Under the pieces are notes generated by a model, which worked only from the letters and a program-made list of their open reading frames with translations, made no database searches and had not been told where the DNA came from. Shown here one piece after another: positions 6,729-10,323 of a DNA stretch of 10,323 bases (the stretch's first letter is position 1; every line of letters starts with the position of its first letter). The stretch is from assembly GCA_023427285.1 (NCBI GenBank), contig JAEZBH010000536.1:1-10323 (forward strand). Reading direction: 5' to 3'. Both the position numbers and the translations under genes were made by a program. Source of the DNA: Pseudomonadota bacterium (GTDB taxonomy: Bacteria; Pseudomonadota; Alphaproteobacteria; Sphingomonadales; Sphingomonadaceae).

Positions 6729-6775
6729 TCCGCCCCCTGTTTCGCTTGCCCTGACTCTGTCCTGCAAAGCCTGCG

Positions 6776-6820
6776 TTTGCATTAAACGTTGGGGCTGAGG
6801 CCATTTGCCGTTAAACATGG
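6776..6820. repeat. Direct repeat TTTGC-(A/CG)-TTAAAC
   Basis: TTTGC-A-TTAAAC at 6776-6787 recurs as TTTGC-CG-TTAAAC at 6804-6816, each followed by a GG-containing stretch (GTTGG, ATGG). The copies are about 28 bp apart in the 160-bp gap before the DUF4340 gene, a plausible pair of regulator sites. The second copy (TTAAACAT) differs by one base from the alphaproteobacterial CtrA half-site TTAACCAT as I remember it. Confidence 0.5.
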
Positions 6821-6888
6821 CGCTTCCGAACCCGTGCCGGGCACTGCCGTGTGCGGCGCGTTCGATCGCAACGTCAAGGAGATAGCGG

Positions 6889-7857
6889 ATGCGGCCTGTG
6901 TGGAAGGGGCTGGCTCTGGCCTGTGTGGTTGTCGGATTGATCGTGGCGGCGGTCATACTGGTCCGGCAGAATGTCTTTGCCGAACGGGCCTTGCCGATCC
7001 TGACGGAGCAGCGCGACCGGATCGCCCAACTCACCATCCGCTATGGGCAGGACACCATCGGCTTCACCAAAGCGCCGGACGGCGCGTGGCTGGTCTCCAG
7101 CGCGGGCGATGCCCCTGTGCGCGAGGCCCTGGTCGAGACCCTGCTGGACGATCTGGCCAACATGCGGCTGGTCGAACGGGAAGAGGGCGCACCGGCGCTG
7201 CCGTCTCGTCTTGATGCTGAGAAATCCTACGCCATCGCGCTGGCCGACTCGGCGGGCAAGGGGCTGGCGCTGATTACGCTCCAGCCGGAAGCCGGTTCGG
7301 AGAATGGGCAGGCGCTCCTGGTGCAGGATGCAGGTCAGCCCATGCTCGTCAGCCATGTGCCGGAAATCCCCCTGTCTGCCGAGCGGTGGGCCGATCTTGC
7401 CATTCCAACCCTTGCGCCTGAGCGCGTGCGCGTGCTGCGCGTCATGACGCCCGATGCCCGTCTTGCCACTTTCGAGCGCGCCAGCGCCTCTGCCCCGTTC
7501 CAGCGCGTTGAGGCCGATGCAGGCGCGCCGGTCAATGCCGAGGCGGTGCGGCAGGCGGTGGAGGCGCTGGGCAACCTGCGCTCGGAGCAGGTGCGCCCCG
7601 CCAACGACCTTGCGTGGGGCGGTGCGACCATGGTGATGGCCGAAACCTTCGATGGCGTGGTGCTGACCCTGCTTGGTGCGCGCGATGATGCGCAGACTGA
7701 CTCCGGCGTCTGGGTGCGGGTGAACGCGCATCACGCGCCGCAGGGCAGCGCCGAAACGGCTGAGGCCGAGGCTGAGGCGCTGAACCGCATGCGCGCCTTT
7801 GCCTTCCTGCTGCCAAGCGATGTGGCGGCTCATCTGTTCGGCGTCGCCGGATCGTAA
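6889..7857 (+). CDS. DUF4340 domain-containing membrane-anchored protein
   Basis: A 322-residue protein with one N-terminal membrane segment (about 7-25, GLALACVVVGLIVAAVILV) and a long exported portion. It resembles DUF4340 proteins in several ways: an early strand pair (IAQLTIRYGQDTIGFTKAPD, 45-64) followed by GAWLVSS (65-71), a helix (VREALVETLLDDLANMRLVE), a repeat of this layout in the second half (RLATFERASASAPFQRVEAD then a helix VNAEAVRQAVEALGNLRSE), and a C-terminal FAFLLPSDVAAHLF. Members often accompany GldG-like gliding/ABC-2 export genes, but no such partner is in the window. Function is unknown. AAGGAG (6876-6881) seven bases before the ATG fixes the start. An inverted repeat overlapping the stop codon may terminate it. 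Confidence 0.72.
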   Translation: MRPVWKGLALACVVVGLIVAAVILVRQNVFAERALPILTEQRDRIAQLTIRYGQDTIGFTKAPDGAWLVSSAGDAPVREALVETLLDDLANMRLVEREEGAPALPSRLDAEKSYAIALADSAGKGLALITLQPEAGSENGQALLVQDAGQPMLVSHVPEIPLSAERWADLAIPTLAPERVRVLRVMTPDARLATFERASASAPFQRVEADAGAPVNAEAVRQAVEALGNLRSEQVRPANDLAWGGATMVMAETFDGVVLTLLGARDDAQTDSGVWVRVNAHHAPQGSAETAEAEAEALNRMRAFAFLLPSDVAAHLFGVAGS

Positions 7858-7892
7858 AAAGGATAAGCGCAGCCTGAGCTTACCCCCCTTTT
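7857..7892 (+). terminator. Possible intrinsic terminator after the DUF4340 gene
   Basis: AAAAGG (7857-7862) pairs with CCTTTT (7887-7892), and TAAGC (7864-7868) with GCTTA (7878-7882), separated by an asymmetric internal loop. It starts at the stop codon and ends in TTTTCT. The stem is weak and interrupted, so termination may be partial. Confidence 0.4.
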
Positions 7893-7962
7893 CTATGGCG
7901 CGGCGGCTTCCTACCTACAGCGCTGACTGATCTTCAACGCCAACATGAGGGATGGGAACGCT

Positions 7963-9837
7963 ATGGCCGATCGTGACGCGGTGAACTCGGAGAGCTTTGG
8001 TTTTCAGGCCGAAGTTGCCCGGCTGCTGCATATGATGGTGCACTCGGTCTATTCCGAGCGCGAGATTTTCCTGCGGGAGCTGATCTCCAACGCGGCGGAC
8101 GCCTGCGACCGGCGGCGCTACGAGGCGCTGACCAATCCTGAGCTGCTGGGCGATGCGCCGCTGGAGATCACCATCACCATCGACAAGGCCGCAAGGACGC
8201 TCACCCTGTCCGACACCGGCATCGGCATGAGCCGGGAAGAGCTGATCGAGAATCTGGGCACCATTGCCCGCTCCGGCACCGCTCGCTTCATGGAGGCCGC
8301 CAAGAATGCCGATACCAAAACCAGCGCGCCGGATCTGATCGGCCAGTTCGGCGTCGGCTTCTATTCGGCGTTCATGGTGGCGGACAAGGTGCGCGTCGTC
8401 AGCCGTCGCGCCGGTTCCGATGAGGCGTGGGCGTGGGAGTCCGACGGTCTTGGCAGCTTCACCGTCGAGCCCGCCGAGCGCGACGCCGTTGGCACCACCA
8501 TCACGCTGCACATGAAGGAAGACGCGACGGAGTTCCTTGAGAAGCACCGCCTCGCCTCCATTATCCGCACCTATTCCGACCACATCGACATTCCCATCAA
8601 GCTGGCGGAAGTCGGGGAGACGCCCGAGACGGCCAACACCGCGCAGGCGCTGTGGACCCGCTCGAAGTCCGACATCGAGGACAAGGACTACATCGAGTTC
8701 TACCACCACATCAGCGGCATGTACGACGAGCCGCTGCGCACCCTCCACTACAAGGTGGAGGGCAAGCTGGAATACACCTGCCTGCTGTTCACGCCCAGCC
8801 ATGCCCCGTTCGATCTCTATGATCCCGAGCGCAAGTCCAGGGTGAAGCTGTACGTGAAGCGCGTCTTCATCACCGACGACTGCGAGGAGCTGCTGCCCGC
8901 CTACCTGCGCTTCATGCGCGGCGTTGTTGATGCGCAGGATCTGGCGCTCAACATCTCGCGCGAGATGCTTCAGTACAACCCGGTGCTGGCGGCGATGAAG
9001 AAGGCGATCACCGGCAAGGTGCTCGCCGACTATGCCAAAATGGCCGAGAGCGAGCCCGAGACCTACCTGAAGTTCTGGGGTCAGTTTGGCCGCGTGCTGA
9101 AAGAAGGCCTCTATGAAGACTTCGAGCGCCGCGAGGAGCTGCTGAAGCTGGCCCGCTTCAAGTCCTCGGCGCAGGACGGCTGGACCAGCCTTGCCGATTA
9201 TGTCTCGCGCATGAAGGACGGCCAGAAGGCGATCTACTACCTCACCACCGATGAGGGCGCTGCCCGCAGCCCGCAGCTTGAGGGCTTCAAGGCCCGTGGC
9301 ATCGAGGTGCTGCTGCTGACCGATCCCATCGACGACTTCTGGCTCGGCGTTGTCCACGAGTTCGACGGCAAGCCGTTCCAGTCCATCACCAAGGCATCGA
9401 GCGCGGACCTGTCTGCTCTCGGCGAGGCCAAGGATCTGGGCGAGGCCGCACCCGAGGGCGACGTCTCCCGCCTTATCGCCGTGATGAAGGGCGTGCTGGG
9501 CGATGCCGTGAAGGACATTCGCACCTCCGAGCGCCTGACCGACAGCCCCGTCTGCCTCGTTGCCGACGAAGGCGACATGGACCTGCGCCTCAGCCGGATG
9601 CTGAAGGCCCACGACCGGCTCCAGTCCGTCGCGCCGCGCGTTCTGGAAATCAACCCGCGCCACGATCTGGTGCGCCAACTGGCGGACCGCTCCGGTCAGG
9701 ACGGCCAGTACGACACCATCGCGCTTGCCAGCCAGTTGCTGCTCGATCAGGCCCGCATCCTTGAGGGCGAGCCGCTGCCCGACCTTGCGGCCTTCTCCAA
9801 GCGCATGAGCGACGTGCTGCTGCGCCTGGCGCAGTAG
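7963..9837 (+). CDS. htpG: HtpG, bacterial Hsp90 chaperone
   Basis: A 624-residue cytosolic ATP-dependent chaperone of normal family length. The N-terminal GHKL ATPase domain has RELISNAADACDRRRYEAL (38-56, with Glu39 and Asn43 for catalysis and magnesium), SDTGIGMSREEL (83-94), NLGTIARSGT (97-106) and GQFGVGFYSAFMVA (127-140). GTTITLHM (177-184) closes it. The middle domain has LYVKRVFITDDCEELLPAYL (296-315) and NISREMLQ (330-337) with the gamma-phosphate-sensing Arg333. The C-terminal dimerisation region extends to LRLAQ. VDAQDLALN replaces the usual VDSEDLPLN. I prefer the ATG at 7963, preceded by GGGA at five bases and AGGG at about eleven. The in-frame ATG at 7945 would add six residues (MRDGNA). 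No convincing heat-shock sigma32 promoter is visible upstream. All key residues are present. Confidence 0.97.
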   Translation: MADRDAVNSESFGFQAEVARLLHMMVHSVYSEREIFLRELISNAADACDRRRYEALTNPELLGDAPLEITITIDKAARTLTLSDTGIGMSREELIENLGTIARSGTARFMEAAKNADTKTSAPDLIGQFGVGFYSAFMVADKVRVVSRRAGSDEAWAWESDGLGSFTVEPAERDAVGTTITLHMKEDATEFLEKHRLASIIRTYSDHIDIPIKLAEVGETPETANTAQALWTRSKSDIEDKDYIEFYHHISGMYDEPLRTLHYKVEGKLEYTCLLFTPSHAPFDLYDPERKSRVKLYVKRVFITDDCEELLPAYLRFMRGVVDAQDLALNISREMLQYNPVLAAMKKAITGKVLADYAKMAESEPETYLKFWGQFGRVLKEGLYEDFERREELLKLARFKSSAQDGWTSLADYVSRMKDGQKAIYYLTTDEGAARSPQLEGFKARGIEVLLLTDPIDDFWLGVVHEFDGKPFQSITKASSADLSALGEAKDLGEAAPEGDVSRLIAVMKGVLGDAVKDIRTSERLTDSPVCLVADEGDMDLRLSRMLKAHDRLQSVAPRVLEINPRHDLVRQLADRSGQDGQYDTIALASQLLLDQARILEGEPLPDLAAFSKRMSDVLLRLAQ

Positions 9838-9862
9838 GGTCTGCTGGTCAAAGGGGAAAGAA

Positions 9863-9888
9863 TGCAGGGGGAACCTGTTCCTCCTGCA
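9863..9888 (+). terminator. Intrinsic terminator-like hairpin after htpG
   Basis: TGCAGGGGGAA (9863-9873) pairs with TTCCTCCTGCA (9878-9888) around the tetraloop CCTG, giving an 11-bp stem with one G-U. It starts 26 bases after the htpG stop. The plus-strand tail is only moderately T-rich. The minus-strand tail (TTCTTTCCCCTTT) is better, so it may act in both directions. Confidence 0.68.
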
Positions 9889-10093
9889 CCCCCTGTTCGT
9901 TGTTCCGGCCGCGCATGGGTGGGCTGTTGCGCGCCGGGCAAGCCGCAGGGTGGCCGCAAGCAGCATCACCAGAAAACAGAACAGCCCCGACATCCTCGCT
10001 CCCCCCAGTTTGCATTAGCTTCAGTCACATCACGCAAACAGGAACGAGTACGCTCCCCTTGTCTCATGGTTCATTTGCAATGTAAATAGGTTT
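9889..10093. other. Intergenic stretch with no supportable gene
   Basis: It is GC-rich up to about 10005 and AT-rich after. Short frames on both strands cross the htpG terminator or have biased, low-information sequence. The one mild coding signal is a minus-strand ATG at 9993 preceded by GGAG at five bases, discussed as a finding. No repeat or RNA gene was recognised. Confidence 0.5.
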
Positions 10094-10122
10094 TTGACTA
10101 TCAAGAAGTCGTTGCATATTAA
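10094..10122 (+). promoter_or_regulatory. Sigma70-like promoter reading right
   Basis: TTGACT (10094-10099) is separated by exactly 17 bases from TATTAA (10117-10122). This is a near-consensus pair in an AT-rich intergenic zone. Initiation would fall around 10129-10131, inside TGAAATTTCA (10128-10137, a perfect palindrome). ATTGAAAT occurs directly repeated at 10126-10133 and 10146-10153. The resulting leader before the ORF at 10251 would be about 120 nt. Confidence 0.6.
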
Positions 10123-10171
10123 TTCATTGAAATTTCACTGTTTTTATTGAAATCGGGTTTGATCCGGTCCC

Positions 10172-10211
10172 AAAATAAAATCGCCGGAGCGGTTGGGCCG
10201 CCCCGGCGATT
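10172..10211 (-). terminator. Strong intrinsic terminator for leftward transcription
   Basis: On the minus strand AATCGCCGG pairs with CCGGCGATT (10211-10203 with 10187-10179). After one mismatch the stem continues with GCGG/CCGC (10201-10198 with 10192-10189) around loop CCCAA. That is 13 pairs, and the tail TTTTATTTT follows immediately (10180-10172). The plus strand has no U-tract here, so the terminator is directional. Confidence 0.85.
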
Positions 10212-10233
10212 GGCGGGATTTCTCCCGTTGCTT

Positions 10234-10275
10234 CCAGAAGGAGAGCAAGGATGTTGGAACTCCTCTTCCTTCTGG
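10234..10275 (+). promoter_or_regulatory. Hairpin sequestering the Shine-Dalgarno of the ORF at 10251
   Basis: CCAGAAGGA (10234-10242) pairs perfectly with TCCTTCTGG (10267-10275), which lies inside the coding sequence. With one bulged T the stem extends by GAG/CTC (10243-10245 with 10263-10265). The strong ribosome binding site AAGGAG (10238-10243) is inside the stem, while the ATG lies in the loop. Translation should be closed in the folded state. Confidence 0.6.
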
Positions 10276-10323
10276 CCTTGATGGTACGCCGGATCACGAT
10301 ATCGATCAAGATCAGGCTTACCC
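10251..10323 (+). CDS. Short hydrophobic ORF, partial (runs off right edge)
   Basis: Twenty-four codons are visible with no stop. The first residues, MLELLFLLALMV, are strongly hydrophobic, followed by a basic, beta-prone stretch (RRITISIKIRL). The Shine-Dalgarno AAGGAG (10238-10243) is one of the best in the window, seven bases from the ATG, but is held in a hairpin with the coding region. A sigma70-like promoter lies about 150 bp upstream, and a candidate antisense RNA covers the leader and start. The composition and context resemble type I toxin peptides or small membrane proteins. I recognise no family. If the ORF continues far past the edge it could instead be the start of an ordinary membrane protein. 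Confidence 0.5.
   Translation, partial: MLELLFLLALMVRRITISIKIRLT
10281..10309 (-). promoter_or_regulatory. Sigma70-like promoter reading left (antisense RNA)
   Basis: On the minus strand TTGATC (10309-10304) is separated by 17 bases from TACCAT (10286-10281). Each box matches four of six consensus bases. Initiation about seven bases on, near 10274, coincides with the base of the first hairpin of the candidate small RNA. Confidence 0.42.

Larger units (their letters stand above)
10172..10275 (-). ncRNA. Candidate antisense small RNA, about 104 nt, three hairpins
   Basis: A minus-strand promoter-like pair (10309-10281) would start transcription near 10274, exactly where the first hairpin begins. 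Hairpin 1 pairs CCAGAAGGA (10275-10267) with TCCTTCTGG (10242-10234), and its 24-base apical region includes the complement of the start codon at 10251. Hairpin 2 is CGGGA-GAAA-TCCCG (10227-10214) with a GNRA tetraloop that exists only on this strand. Hairpin 3 is the intrinsic terminator at 10211-10179. Promoter, structure start, tetraloop orientation and U-tract all agree on one strand and one size. The RNA would be fully complementary to the leader and ribosome binding site of the plus-strand ORF. I recognise no known RNA family. The alternative is the 3' untranslated region of a gene beyond the right edge. Confidence 0.55.

Noticed and set aside
7858..7962. Sigma32 heat-shock promoter for htpG
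   Set aside because: No CTTG box at proper spacing to a CCTATAT-like -10 could be found. GCTTA and CTATGG nearby are too weak and the spacing is poor.
9862..10089. 75-codon plus-strand frame starting in the htpG terminator
   Set aside because: Although an AGGGG precedes it, its first codons lie within the terminator stem, and the product is a Pro/Arg/Gln-rich string without hydrophobic or domain pattern.
10124..10309. 61-codon minus-strand frame at the right edge
   Set aside because: It runs through all three hairpins and past the terminator U-tract, so transcripts would end before its stop. The structure explains this stretch better than coding.

Overview
High G+C throughout, the cysteine synthase subtype (GTAGNTG instead of TSGNTG), and the gene styles point to an alphaproteobacterium. 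Sphingomonadales or a neighbouring order is my best guess, but I would only defend 'alphaproteobacterium'. No insertion sequence, tRNA, rRNA, CRISPR array or phage gene is visible.

Left half (1-5226), all on the minus strand and read right to left: a flavin reductase-domain protein, a 77-bp gap carrying a 14-bp tandem repeat, then a tightly packed oligopeptide-uptake (Opp) operon. The operon runs OppA-like lipoprotein 1, OppA-like lipoprotein 2, permease OppB, permease OppC (cut by the window edge). Three of the junctions are ATGA overlaps or a 1-bp gap, so the four opp genes are surely one transcript. The ATPase genes (oppD/F) are expected beyond the left edge. Of the two binding proteins, the first keeps the OppA peptide-binding GW-x-ADY motif and the second has lost it.

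Centre (5227-7857): a 186-bp divergent control region with two dyads and a leader hairpin, then on the plus strand a cysteine synthase, a small membrane or secreted protein of unknown function, and a DUF4340-type membrane-anchored protein.

Right part (7858-9888): htpG (bacterial Hsp90), intact, closed by a good intrinsic terminator.

Right edge (9889-10323): an AT-rich intergenic stretch that I think is the most interesting part. A sigma70-like promoter points right to a short hydrophobic ORF beginning at 10251, whose strong Shine-Dalgarno is locked into a hairpin with its own coding sequence. On the opposite strand a second sigma70-like promoter would start a roughly 104-nt RNA with three consecutive hairpins, the last a textbook intrinsic terminator. 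This RNA would be fully complementary to the leader, ribosome binding site and start codon of the hydrophobic ORF. The layout is that of a type I toxin-antitoxin pair or another antisense-regulated small membrane protein. The ORF runs off the window, so its length and nature cannot be settled here.
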